From Alteromonas lipotrueiana (lineage in GTDB: Bacteria > Pseudomonadota > Gammaproteobacteria > Enterobacterales > Alteromonadaceae): a stretch of DNA of 64,000 nt. Location: positions 36,604 through 100,603 of the forward strand of contig NZ_JAESDK010000018.1 in NCBI RefSeq assembly GCF_019249245.1, written 5' to 3'. Each line of letters starts with the position of its first letter. Position 1 is the stretch's first letter. Below, piece by piece: positions 49,800 through 59,168 of this stretch. The translations under genes and the position numbers were made by a program. Under the pieces are notes generated by a model. It was given only the letters and a program-made list of their open reading frames with translations. It had not been told where the DNA came from and did not search any database.

Positions 49800-50999
49800 T
49801 TATTTCACTGAATATACACGGCGTACGGTGCCGGCACCCAGGTGACCACCCACTAAACCAGCAATTAAGCCTAAGGCGGCAGCAATAAATGCTGACCATA
49901 AGATTGCCTGCGTATAGGTAGCGGCGGTTTCTGAAGCTTTGTTCAATTCAGCTTTAGCTTCATCTACCAGTTCTTTAGCTTCTTTTTCAGCGCCTTTTAC
50001 AACGGCTTCAATTTCGCTTTCAGACAAGTTAGTGTTGATTGCTAACACATCTTTAGCCATTTCAGGTTGACCAGTAATAAGATACTGACCTGCTTCAAAC
50101 ATAGTGTCTGAGTCTAGGTTATTTACTGTTTGGCTAACTTCTTGTGCCGAAACTTCGCTACCAGCCATTTCACTTACCGATTGGCTTACAGAGCTTTTGA
50201 TACTAGCAACTTGTTGGCTCACCCACTTCTGTGCTTCTTCAGCATTTTCACTGTTGCTCCAGCTCTCGATTTTATCTTCAGCTCCCTGGATGATTGAATC
50301 TACTTCATCATCTGAAAGGTTTGTTCTTTGGGTTAATTGTTCCCGAGCCTTTTCAGTATCACCCTGGATAAGCGCGCTTGAAATAGCCGCTGAGTCTTCA
50401 GCATTCAATGATTCGATAGCCGATGTGACTTCACCTGAATTTGGCGCGCTTCCGTCCTTACCTGTTTCGCTAAGTATGCTACCCGCCTGGCGCTTAACAA
50501 TCGCCGCCACGCTTGTTTTCACAGACTCGGGGATCAGGCTTCCTTCGCTAGAACTCTTTACAATCGATGCGCTGGCATCATTGGCTGTACCCAGTGCATT
50601 TCCGATAGCGTTCATTGCGCCGCCAATACCAGAAGCGCTCAACAGTACGATAAGTAATGTACCAACTGACCACACAGTCAGACCGTGTAGCGCGCCAATA
50701 CGGTCATCTATTATTCCAGCCATTTTTGCTGCAATTAGCCCGCCTGCGAATGTTGCAATAATAGTACTTAGCAAGATCCATATAATCGAACCTATACCTA
50801 GCCCATTGCCCATTGCTGATAGATCCGTTGCATCGGCAATACCAACCCCAATGGCTGAACCCAGCAATAGCATGAGCCAACTTAATGTAATCATTGAGGC
50901 AACCCCGGCAAATATGGCACCCCAGCTAACACGCACTCCATCCAGAGTCGTTAAATTACCCGCTGTAGCTGCGGGTGTTCCACGCACTTCTCTTTCCAT
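49800..50999 (-). CDS. membrane protein with a large Ser/Glu-rich insert, PhnA-like family
   Basis: This 399-residue protein starts MEREVRGTPAATAGNLTTLDG and has three N-terminal membrane helices (around residues 25-145) and a final helix (about 355-390) with ILWSAFIAAALGLIAGLVGG. The ends match the PhnA-like (misnamed) membrane family; the middle ~200 residues are a hydrophilic, coil-forming region rich in Ala, Ser, Glu with two repeats of the type LSDDEVDSIIQGAEDKIES/LSESEIEAVVKGAEKEA. Function unknown. ATG 50999 has TGAGGAT upstream and is preferred to TTG 51005. Confidence 0.65.
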   Translation of the reverse strand: MEREVRGTPAATAGNLTTLDGVRVSWGAIFAGVASMITLSWLMLLLGSAIGVGIADATDLSAMGNGLGIGSIIWILLSTIIATFAGGLIAAKMAGIIDDRIGALHGLTVWSVGTLLIVLLSASGIGGAMNAIGNALGTANDASASIVKSSSEGSLIPESVKTSVAAIVKRQAGSILSETGKDGSAPNSGEVTSAIESLNAEDSAAISSALIQGDTEKAREQLTQRTNLSDDEVDSIIQGAEDKIESWSNSENAEEAQKWVSQQVASIKSSVSQSVSEMAGSEVSAQEVSQTVNNLDSDTMFEAGQYLITGQPEMAKDVLAINTNLSESEIEAVVKGAEKEAKELVDEAKAELNKASETAATYTQAILWSAFIAAALGLIAGLVGGHLGAGTVRRVYSVK

Positions 51000-51708
51000 A
51001 ATCAAATCCTCAATTAAACAATAAATTTGCGTTCTAAATTACGTCGCTGATTGTGTGTTCAGCATGCAGCTAACATATAAATGGCAAAACTTAAGCCAGC
51101 TCGTGCAAATTCGTGAATTATAATTGAAAGCTTTTAACTCTATAGGGTACAAGGGACAACCAGTCTCATTTCAAAATGAGCCAATTGAGCTCAGCGCGCA
51201 GAGTTACGCAACACTTACTATTTATTTAGTAATAATTACAAAAAATTTACAGTCTTATAATCAGATGATTTTAAACCATTTTTGGTATGAAAAAGTTGGG
51301 TTTAGAACTGCATCGCTAATCGAATCACAAATGGAATTGCAAGTAGGGCAGCCACTTTCCCTCTGGCTAAAACCCCCGCCCGGGCCCCGGGTTAAAAACA
51401 ACTCTGAACGCCTTTGTAGTGCACGGCTCACCGGGTCAATGAGGGTATTGTTCAATACTGCGAATAAGCCTGATACGGAAAACAGATTACAAGGATAGTA
51501 TTTTCCCGATGTTAACAAATTTTTTTATCAGCAATAATCCAGTCCATCTAAAAACAGAATTTTTAGATTAAAAACCTTTTTCCTAATATATTTTTCCAAA
51601 CAGACTAACGATAAAACAACACTGGATGTAAGCGCATCAGTAGTTTGGAAGATACGCGGATTGACTGGTTTTCACCGTACAGATAAACACTTGATTGAGG
51701 AGCTTCGC
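51000..51708. other. non-coding region upstream of the catalase gene
   Basis: About 700 bp without a supported gene. It is AT-rich at both ends with a GC-rich patch at 51360-51440. It contains the divergent promoters for the membrane gene and the catalase. No OxyR site was confidently recognised. Confidence 0.4.
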
Positions 51709-53313
51709 ATGAAGACCGTGTTTTCAAAATTGTTTTTTACCTGCGTTACCGCAGGGATATTAAGTATGTCAGCTCAGGCCGATACCCTGACCCGACAAAA
51801 CGGTGCCCCTGTGGGCGACAACCAAAATTCACAAACCGCCGGGCCCTGGGGGCCTGTGCTTCTTCAGGATTCTCACTTAATCGAGAAACTGGCATCGTTT
51901 GACCGTGAGCGGATCCCTGAGCGTGTGGTGCATGCCCGTGGAACCGGTGTGTATGGTTATTATGAAAACTACGAAGATTTATCTGATGATACTGTGGCCG
52001 CACCGTTTCAGGAAAAAGGTAAAAAAACCGATGTTTTTGTTCGTTTTTCTGCGGTAATTCATGGCCATCAATCACCTGAAACGCTACGCGATCCCCGTGG
52101 TTTTGCTGTGAAGTTTTATACCGAACAAGGAAACTGGGATTTGGTTGGTAATAACTTTCCGGTGTTCTTCATCCGTGATGCGATGAAGTTTCCTGACATG
52201 GTGCACGCGTTCAAGCCTTCACCGGTAACTAACGTGCAGCAGGGCAGCCGAATTTTCGATTTCTTTTCTCATGTGCCAGAAGGGACTCATGCGTTAACCA
52301 TGCTGTTTTCTGACTTTGGTACGCCGGCCAGCTATCTGAACATGAATGGCTCGGGTGTTCATGCATTTAAATTTGTCGATAAGTCAGGCGACTACAAATA
52401 TGTGAAATTTACCTGGAAGGCCAACCAGCCGATTAAAAACTTTACCGCCGATGAAGCGGTGAAAATGCAGGGCAAAGATTTCCAGCCACATACGACTGAT
52501 ATCTATACCCGTATTGGTGAAAAAGGCGAAACCGCATCGTGGGACTTGTATCTGCAGGAGTTAGAGCCAGAGCAGTTAGACGACTTCGACTTTAACCCTT
52601 TAGACACCACCAAAATCTGGCCTGAATCGCTGGTTTCAGCCCGTAAAATCGGTCGCCTGGTGCTTAACCGCGTACCTGACAACTTCTTTGAAGAAACCGA
52701 ACAGGCTGCTTTTGCGCCAAGCAACCTGATCCCTGGTATCGAGCCATCAGAAGACCGTATGCTGCAGGGACGTTTGTTTTCTTACGCTGATACACAACGT
52801 TATCGTTTAGGTGTAAATGCTTACCGTATTCCGGTGAATACACCAAAAAACGCGAGCATCAATAACCACGAACAGCATGGCCAGTTGCGCACCACGCACT
52901 CCAAACGCGATGTGAACTATCAGCCAAGCCGTCTGGTCGATTTGAACGAAGATAGCCAATACCGCTACTCAAGGAAGCCGCTTGCAGGTATGACCCAGCA
53001 AATACCTTTTTATAAGGAACAAAACTTCAAACAGGCTGGTGATTTTTATCGCAACCTGTCTAAAGAAGGTCAGCAGCACTTAATTGAAAATATGGGTGGC
53101 ACACTGGCCGGTGTGGATAACAAAGAAATCCGCGTCATTATCAGTGCTTACATGTACAACGCCGATGAGGCGTACGGTACCGGTGTAGCAAAATTGGCTA
53201 AGGTTTCGATGAGTGATGTGAAGGCAGAAGCGAAAGCGCTTATGTCAGAACAGGCTGAGCGTGCCAAGCATGCTAAAAAGGTAGCTGAAAGCCTGGCTGC
53301 CATGCACAAGTAA
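51709..53313 (+). CDS. katB: periplasmic catalase, KatB-like
   Basis: This 534-residue haem catalase (2 H2O2 to 2 H2O + O2) has a signal peptide (MKTVFSKLFFTCVTAGILSM, cleavage after AQA), the active-site stretch DRERIPERVVHARGTG with catalytic His75, the distal Asn in WDLVGNNFPVFFIRD, and the haem-binding motif RLFSYADTQRYRLG with the proximal Tyr. The length is that of small-subunit clade III. TGAGGAG precedes ATG 51709, which is preferred over 51661 since it opens the signal peptide. Its partner ankyrin gene follows. Confidence 0.93.
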   Translation: MKTVFSKLFFTCVTAGILSMSAQADTLTRQNGAPVGDNQNSQTAGPWGPVLLQDSHLIEKLASFDRERIPERVVHARGTGVYGYYENYEDLSDDTVAAPFQEKGKKTDVFVRFSAVIHGHQSPETLRDPRGFAVKFYTEQGNWDLVGNNFPVFFIRDAMKFPDMVHAFKPSPVTNVQQGSRIFDFFSHVPEGTHALTMLFSDFGTPASYLNMNGSGVHAFKFVDKSGDYKYVKFTWKANQPIKNFTADEAVKMQGKDFQPHTTDIYTRIGEKGETASWDLYLQELEPEQLDDFDFNPLDTTKIWPESLVSARKIGRLVLNRVPDNFFEETEQAAFAPSNLIPGIEPSEDRMLQGRLFSYADTQRYRLGVNAYRIPVNTPKNASINNHEQHGQLRTTHSKRDVNYQPSRLVDLNEDSQYRYSRKPLAGMTQQIPFYKEQNFKQAGDFYRNLSKEGQQHLIENMGGTLAGVDNKEIRVIISAYMYNADEAYGTGVAKLAKVSMSDVKAEAKALMSEQAERAKHAKKVAESLAAMHK

Positions 53314-53321
53314 CACCGTTT

Positions 53322-53352
53322 GGCCCTGCTGTTTATGGCAGGGCCTGTTTTT
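53322..53352 (+). terminator. intrinsic terminator between katB and ankB
   Basis: GGCCCTGC (53322-53329) and GCAGGGCC (53338-53345) pair around an 8-nt loop, followed by TGTTTTTG. It lies 9 bp after the catalase stop and 24 bp before the ankyrin start, so ankB must be expressed by read-through or its own promoter, giving it a lower level than katB. Confidence 0.75.
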
Positions 53353-53375
53353 GATAAAACCTGGAGTAACCGACA

Positions 53376-53957
53376 ATGAAAAGCCGTCTTTTAAGCAGCG
53401 TAATGTTGACACTTAGCCTGTTATTCATATCAGCCACAGCTTTCGCTGAGCCCGATGCGCAAACATTAAAAGCCCGTTATTTTGATGCTGCACGGGCAGG
53501 CAATCAGCCACTGCTTGCTGCATTTTACAACGCAGGTCTGGATGTGAATGTTACCGACGAAAAAGGCTATACAGCCCTTATTCTGGCGGCTTACCATGGC
53601 CACAAAGATACCGTGGGTTATTTAATAGAGTCTGCACATGCCGATGCGTGTCAGGAAGACAAGCGTGGCAATACCGCATTAATGGGTGCAATATTTAAAG
53701 GCCATTTAAGCGTAGCAAAGCAGTTGATGTTTACCGATTGCAATGTGGATGCACAAAACCAGCAAGGCCAGACAGCGCTGATGTTTGCCAGCCTGTTTGA
53801 TCGCCAGGAGTTGGTGAATGAGCTTATCGCCAGCGGGGCCAACCCCCGGCACCAGGATGCATCTGGTAATTCTGTTTCTGATATCGCGCTGTCCCAGGGC
53901 AATTATGATCTGGCGCAAGCCTTATCAGAATCCGGCCAGGCGTCACCGGCCAGGTAA
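53376..53957 (+). CDS. ankB: periplasmic ankyrin-repeat protein, AnkB-like
   Basis: This 193-residue protein has a signal peptide (MLTLSLLFISATAFA) and about four ankyrin repeats (DEKGYTALILAAYHGH, DKRGNTALMGAIFKGH, NQQGQTALMFASLFDR, DASGNSVSDIALSQG). In Pseudomonas aeruginosa the ankB gene next to katB is needed for full catalase activity in the periplasm. The same pairing here supports a chaperone or scaffold role (inferred). The gene starts 62 bp after katB, with a terminator between. Confidence 0.88.
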   Translation: MKSRLLSSVMLTLSLLFISATAFAEPDAQTLKARYFDAARAGNQPLLAAFYNAGLDVNVTDEKGYTALILAAYHGHKDTVGYLIESAHADACQEDKRGNTALMGAIFKGHLSVAKQLMFTDCNVDAQNQQGQTALMFASLFDRQELVNELIASGANPRHQDASGNSVSDIALSQGNYDLAQALSESGQASPAR

Positions 53958-54070
53958 CCCCGCAGCGCCAATAGAGCACCAACAGAACAGTTGCCTTCCC
54001 TGGCATTTACCATCCCGTTGCTTAGCGTGTCGGGTTATGTCTGGCCTTAGTTTATGGCAACGTGAACCTC

Positions 54071-56623
54071 TTATTGTGACGACAGAGTAATTTTCTCAAT
54101 GGTATTTGCTTCAATCTCTTCATCCGTGAAGTAAATATCTCGCAGTGTGGGTTGCTCAGAATACAATCTGGTTTGATCTAAGAAGTGTTCGCTACCAAAT
54201 TGACGAGATTGTGAATACGTCAATATTCCCCGTCCTTGCGGACCTTCATCAGTAAAACTAATCACCATTGCCCAACTGGTTCCATAATTAATGTGGTAGC
54301 CGTTACCCTCTGCACTCATAATGGTATCGGTGTTTACTGGCTCATAACGATGTCTTGGAAGCAGCGTTTCATCACGGCCTCTGATGCTATCAAATACATT
54401 AAACCCACCTTCAATGTTGTGTGCACCACCCCACGGTAGTTTTTCGCCCGACGCAGTACCATCGGGTAAACTGCGCTCTACAAACTGAACCTCACCTAAA
54501 GTGGCATCAAAAGCAACGCCCGCTTGTTCAATCACCTGCACTGCTTTTGCGAGTTGCTGCAAGGTAGTCCCGTTTTGCTCTAATCCAGAAGGCGTTGTGA
54601 CCGGAGCATCTGGAGAGAACGGGACTTCCCATTGAGGTTCCTGACTAAATTGAAAGGCAAACTCTCTAAACACATGTGCACCCACACTTGATGTGTTCAT
54701 TGTACTATCCCACATCGCAAGGGCATCACATGCATCAGAAATATCTACATCTTCTCCATCAACGTTCACTGGCGCATTGCTTTGCTCGGTGCACGTTTGT
54801 AAAAGACTGGGTAGAATGTCTTCGGCCAGGTAACTGCGATTGTTTAACAATAGATCTTCTACTTCTTGTGGGGTAAAGGTGCCATCGCTTCCCGCTTCAG
54901 TCTCAATAAACTTTTGTCCCATTCTTGAGCGCAGTGATTGTTGATTTTCAGTATTTCCGTAAAGCGGATTTACACCGGTTATAGGCGAAGATAAATTTGT
55001 TAACCAAAAACTATCGTTTGAGTTTTGTACCGAATCGGCACCCTCATATTTTGGTGCTTGTTCATACGGAACAGGCCCATCAAAATCAAATTGTGAGCTA
55101 TTGCCGGGCAATACGGTAAAGCCCGCCGCAGCTTTGGTTTGTATAAGACGAGGATTGGTCGTTAATTCATTGATGGCCGTTTCATTAAGGTTTGGCACGG
55201 TTGAGTCGTCGATATAAAAAACTTGCCCATCGTCTGAGGCTGCCATCGTATTATTAAAAATTACGCCATCATAATCTTTAAATGCTTGCTTAAACTCGTC
55301 CATAGACGACGCCATATTCATTGCCAGCCAATGATCCACTACATCAAAATTAGGTAAGTTCGCATCTTTAATGGCAAACGCACTTTCGTTATCCCACCCA
55401 AAGTTACCCGGAATTTCTATCATTGGCCCATAATTGGTGTAATAGGATGTTTTGTTGAGGGCTATGGTTTGACCATCGCCGGTAGCGACTTCGATTTGCA
55501 ATGATTTTTCATGAATTATTTCTTTATCGCCATCTACCACATGGCTCATTCCTGATGTATCGTTTTCATCCAGGCTTAATTGATAAACCACAAAATGCTC
55601 GGCTGTTGAAAAGGTGTGAGTCCAGGCTACATTTTCATTAAACCCAATATTCACTGCACCAGGTAATCCCATTAACGAGCTACCCGTTACGTTCAGATAA
55701 TCCGGAATTTGCGCATGGAAGTTCCAAAAACGTAAGTTACCCGTGTGAGGAAAGTGAGGGTTACCTAAGACCATTCCTTTCCCGTTAGTGGTTTTATCGC
55801 TGCCTAATCCCCACCCGTTTGACCCCATTTCCTGGGGATTTCTTTCTGGCAGCGTAACGGTTGGCGTCATGTTCAACGTAGTACGTGGTGTACCAGACAC
55901 GGTTTTTGCAGATGTAGTTTGACTTGATGCAGCAGACGCAGGGGTTGGTAGGTAATTTTCGCCTTCAGGCGCCGCCAGGAACATCGGCGCTAAAAAGTTA
56001 GACGCGCCGGGCAATAGGGCAACACCTAAAGAATAGGTCAGCAAATCTACGCTATCGATAGGCTGAACCCACGGCTGTCCTGCACAGCTTTGATCCTGTT
56101 CTTCTATTGGGGTGTCATTTAAATACCGGTTGTAGCCAGCTGCGTACCCTTGAAACATAGCTTGCGAATTATCTGAAAGGCTCGGTAAATTATCTTCGGC
56201 CAACTCTCGGATGCCTAAAGTAAGATACCCAAAGTCGTTGATGAGGTGCTCTGAGTCACCACTACCTGGCAGCAAGTCGGGCCCGAAATACTTTGCGCGC
56301 TGAGAATTGTATTTCAAAATTTGATCAGCAAGGACACACATGTTGTCTCGAGCAAATGCGTAGCCTACACCGTAAGCCATACTTTCAAGATTATCGGCTT
56401 TAACATGAGGCACACCATAGGTGGTCCATGTGATATCGGCATTTAACGTACCATCGCTATCAAAAGCAGGCACTGGCCCGCTTACTATTGGCGGTGATGG
56501 TGGCGTGCCTCCGTCCTGCTCATCTGAAGAGTCGCTGTCGTTGTCACCGCACCCTACCAGACAGGCGGCAATAGAAAGTGCAAGTAAAGTCCGTGTAGGA
56601 TTGGTACTTTTAGTGATTGTCAT
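54071..56623 (-). CDS. lipoprotein penicillin acylase / acyl-homoserine-lactone acylase family
   Basis: This 850-residue S45 Ntn-hydrolase has a lipoprotein signal (lipobox LVGC, Cys25), an alpha chain to about residue 267, and then the autocatalytic cleavage site GSNGW with Ser268 as the new N-terminal nucleophile of the beta chain. Other family blocks include VNIGFNENVAWTHT and FNNTMAASDDG. The family deacylates penicillins, AHL signals, cyclic lipopeptides or other acyl amides. An outer-membrane-anchored form suggests degradation of external acyl compounds, possibly quorum signals. The substrate is unproven. It is convergent with ankB and otherwise isolated. Confidence 0.87.
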   Translation of the reverse strand: MTITKSTNPTRTLLALSIAACLVGCGDNDSDSSDEQDGGTPPSPPIVSGPVPAFDSDGTLNADITWTTYGVPHVKADNLESMAYGVGYAFARDNMCVLADQILKYNSQRAKYFGPDLLPGSGDSEHLINDFGYLTLGIRELAEDNLPSLSDNSQAMFQGYAAGYNRYLNDTPIEEQDQSCAGQPWVQPIDSVDLLTYSLGVALLPGASNFLAPMFLAAPEGENYLPTPASAASSQTTSAKTVSGTPRTTLNMTPTVTLPERNPQEMGSNGWGLGSDKTTNGKGMVLGNPHFPHTGNLRFWNFHAQIPDYLNVTGSSLMGLPGAVNIGFNENVAWTHTFSTAEHFVVYQLSLDENDTSGMSHVVDGDKEIIHEKSLQIEVATGDGQTIALNKTSYYTNYGPMIEIPGNFGWDNESAFAIKDANLPNFDVVDHWLAMNMASSMDEFKQAFKDYDGVIFNNTMAASDDGQVFYIDDSTVPNLNETAINELTTNPRLIQTKAAAGFTVLPGNSSQFDFDGPVPYEQAPKYEGADSVQNSNDSFWLTNLSSPITGVNPLYGNTENQQSLRSRMGQKFIETEAGSDGTFTPQEVEDLLLNNRSYLAEDILPSLLQTCTEQSNAPVNVDGEDVDISDACDALAMWDSTMNTSSVGAHVFREFAFQFSQEPQWEVPFSPDAPVTTPSGLEQNGTTLQQLAKAVQVIEQAGVAFDATLGEVQFVERSLPDGTASGEKLPWGGAHNIEGGFNVFDSIRGRDETLLPRHRYEPVNTDTIMSAEGNGYHINYGTSWAMVISFTDEGPQGRGILTYSQSRQFGSEHFLDQTRLYSEQPTLRDIYFTDEEIEANTIEKITLSSQ

Positions 56624-57517
56624 TGATAGTTTCCTTGTGAGTAAATCCGAATACGACGATCCAAGAGCAACAAAATACTTCGTTAGCAGCCACCACTCAC
56701 CAAACTGCTTTACATGAAGTTAACAAAATAAGCAGTTAAACAACACAATCACTTGAAAAAAATTCGCCTTGCGTTGGCTTTGCAATTGCAACGTATAGTT
56801 CGACCCGTTTGCGGCTACAGCTTCGTGGTTAACTGATATAAAAGCTGCTTAAGAGAAAAAGTTTACTGTAGCTGGCCGCCACATGGGTACAGTGAGGACA
56901 GGGACTAAATAGGAAATGGCGAAACTGGAGTAAATAACGAGTAACTAGGACAGGCACTTCCCCTTCCTATGTTTTTTGCGGCCCCCCCTACATTAAACGG
57001 TCTGAAGAACTTCATTCAGAAGCTAAGAAGCTGATAGCAGATGCAAGGAGGGTCTGTCTCATGAGCTTGCCCATGCTCCTGTTATGAGCCTCTATTAACA
57101 CTGTGTTTTCATCAATATCACGTAAATCTGCGTGAACTTTACGATAGCTATCATCGCAAAGCGATTTAGCACCAGAATTAACTAAAATATTGAACATGAG
57201 TCCAGTTACTTTTGACCATAAGCCGCTGTAAATTATATTTCACTAACCAATAATATAATTAGCGGAATAGGTAATTTTAATGAAAGAAACATAAAGTAAG
57301 AGATCTAACTGTTGCGAAAACGAATGATATTAGTGGGGGAATAGTAGCGCTTTACTGGGTAGGTGTAGGAGCAGTATAGGCGTATCGCTCATATAAAACG
57401 GTAAGGTTTGCTTCGCAAGCCATGGCTGGCGGAGCCTTACGACGCTGCCAAATTAGTCATCCGCTAGCTATAATAGCGTACGGCCAGGCTGTCCGCTCAT
57501 TTTTTTGGAGCGTAACC
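56624..57517. other. gene-poor stretch with degenerate repeat units
   Basis: About 890 bp without a supported gene. A diverged repeat unit (TAGGACAGGCACTTCC, around 56946) resembles the REP-like family. A 61-residue minus-strand frame at 57012-57197 has no recognised family. The sequence around 57400-57440 forms an imperfect palindrome (GTAAGG...CCTTAC). Confidence 0.4.
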
Positions 57518-57820
57518 ATGTGTATAAATGAAAATCGCTGCCCTTGTTGCAAAAGTACTATAGGGATGCCTACGAAAACAAAGCTATTAATACACGAAAC
57601 AATTACATGCCAAACCTGTGGCACTTCGTTAACTGTCAGTATTTTTTCAGCTGTACTCGCAACCTGTATTTTGGGTGTACCCGCCTGGCTCCTTTTCGAC
57701 GAGCTTCTTATAACTACTGACATCCACAATTATCTGAAGCTTTTTTTAGGCTTCAGTGTTTGTATGTTTACGGCACGACTTGGTTTTCCATTCACCCTAC
57801 TTGCCCAGGTCAAGCGCTGA
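57518..57820 (+). CDS. small membrane protein with zinc-ribbon
   Basis: This 100-residue protein starts MCINENRCPCCKS with ribosome site TTGGAG upstream. Two CxxC pairs (CPCC and CQTC) 33 residues apart form a probable zinc ribbon, followed by two membrane helices (about 50-68 and 74-90) and a short basic tail (QVKR). The layout is like DUF-type zinc-ribbon membrane proteins of unknown role. The start at 57518 is chosen over the upstream frame, which would add 32 residues of atypical sequence. Confidence 0.5.
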   Translation: MCINENRCPCCKSTIGMPTKTKLLIHETITCQTCGTSLTVSIFSAVLATCILGVPAWLLFDELLITTDIHNYLKLFLGFSVCMFTARLGFPFTLLAQVKR

Positions 57821-58013
57821 ACATACACACTTTTGTGTTCACCGCTTACCTGTTAATTAACCTATCGAGCTATTCCTATAGGTATTAATAGTCAATGCCA
57901 TAGCGCTGCAAATAAAGAGAACAAATCTTTTTTAAAACAAATTGTTGTGTATTTACAGGAATGCAAGGAAGGACTGTCCCGTGCTTCTTCTCAGTTTTTT
58001 ATTCCCTCATGTT

Positions 58014-58754
58014 TTAACGCTCTTCAAACTCAATTTCCACATCGGTAATATACACTGTTGTAGCACCTTCAAACCCTGAATCAATTGAGACATATATCCA
58101 GGCTTCACCGGTGCTTCCCGTACTCATTGAAAAACTTTCACTATTACTTAATGTCTTAATTTCCCATGTAGGGGACTCTATATGAGCTTCACAGGAAATT
58201 GGCAACCCGATACTTCCCAGGTAAACTACATCCTCGCCGCCACCTTGACCGTCATTAATATCGACCCTGTAGGTGCCTACGTCGCCCTCATTTGAAATAA
58301 ATCGATTAGGTTCACTTGGTAATATGGAAGACTTAACTTGAACAGAAGAACCCGGACCACCGCCAGCTCCAGAACATTCTTCGGATTCAATGGTCAAAAT
58401 GTCGACTTTGAAATTGACGTCGTACATAGTTGATGGACTCAAAACATCAATACGCTTTTTTATATAACCTTTGATATCGGCCGAATAATTGAACCAACCA
58501 AACTCAATCCCCTTTCTATATTCGTATGGTTCTGGCAGCTGAGATATTTTTGAAATTATTTTATCGTTATCTTCATGTTCAACCTGATAATCCGCGACTT
58601 CAATTTCAAAGCCTTGAGCGCTCTCTGAAAAACTGAACAAGAGAGGTATTCGTTCTTTTTCGGCAGGTGGAGGTGCGGGGTTATCGTCTGACGAGGAGCC
58701 GCATGAAAAAAGAAAGCCGGCACAAGCGATGACTAAGTATAATCTGATATTCAT
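58014..58754 (-). CDS. hypothetical lipoprotein
   Basis: This 246-residue protein has a lipoprotein signal with lipobox FSCG (MNIRLYLVIACAGFLFSCGS) and a Ser/Asp/Pro-rich spacer (SSDDNPAPPP) before a beta-rich body. It has four cysteines after the lipid Cys (for example ESEECSG, ISCEAH) that could form disulfides. I do not recognise the family. It has no operon partner; flanks are non-coding. Confidence 0.6.
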   Translation of the reverse strand: MNIRLYLVIACAGFLFSCGSSSDDNPAPPPAEKERIPLLFSFSESAQGFEIEVADYQVEHEDNDKIISKISQLPEPYEYRKGIEFGWFNYSADIKGYIKKRIDVLSPSTMYDVNFKVDILTIESEECSGAGGGPGSSVQVKSSILPSEPNRFISNEGDVGTYRVDINDGQGGGEDVVYLGSIGLPISCEAHIESPTWEIKTLSNSESFSMSTGSTGEAWIYVSIDSGFEGATTVYITDVEIEFEER

Positions 58755-59168
58755 AATATATCCCTATATAAACTATCGATCAAATCAGCTTTCCACCGCC
58801 CCCCTTTAATGTCAACATCTGATTTAAAGAAATCGAAAATTACATTTTACAATTTCCTTTTTTTCACTGTTATTAATAATGTGTGTTCATTCTAAAACTC
58901 AGATTAGATCAGACTGTTTGGCATCGATGATAAAATGATACGTATCCCATCGATGTATGGGAGGAAACAGTCCTAAATTGTTATAAGTTATTAGACATGG
59001 CCAAAAGCAGAAATTCTGCTAATGGCCAGTTAACTGTTATTTAAAGCCGTATTGATTTTTAACTGAAATACTCACGTAGATAAAGCATTAGACAAGAGCC
59101 GACAGCCAAGACAAAGGCTATCCTATCCATAGGACGTTACCTTAGCCTTACCCTTTCAGTCGTACTTA
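58755..59168. other. non-coding gap
   Basis: About 410 bp with no gene seen. An inverted pair CATCGATG/CCATCGATG near 58924 and 58951 is the only notable sequence. Confidence 0.4.

Noticed and set aside
51124..51498. 124-codon open frame upstream of katB
   Set aside because: Starts at TTG without a ribosome site, residue composition is unlike a protein, and no family is recognised.
57012..57197. 61-codon minus-strand frame
   Set aside because: No ribosome site or family; flanked by degenerate repeats.
57395..57480. Possible integron attC-like palindrome upstream of the zinc-ribbon gene
   Set aside because: No RYYYAAC/GTTRRRY core pair and no neighbouring cassettes.
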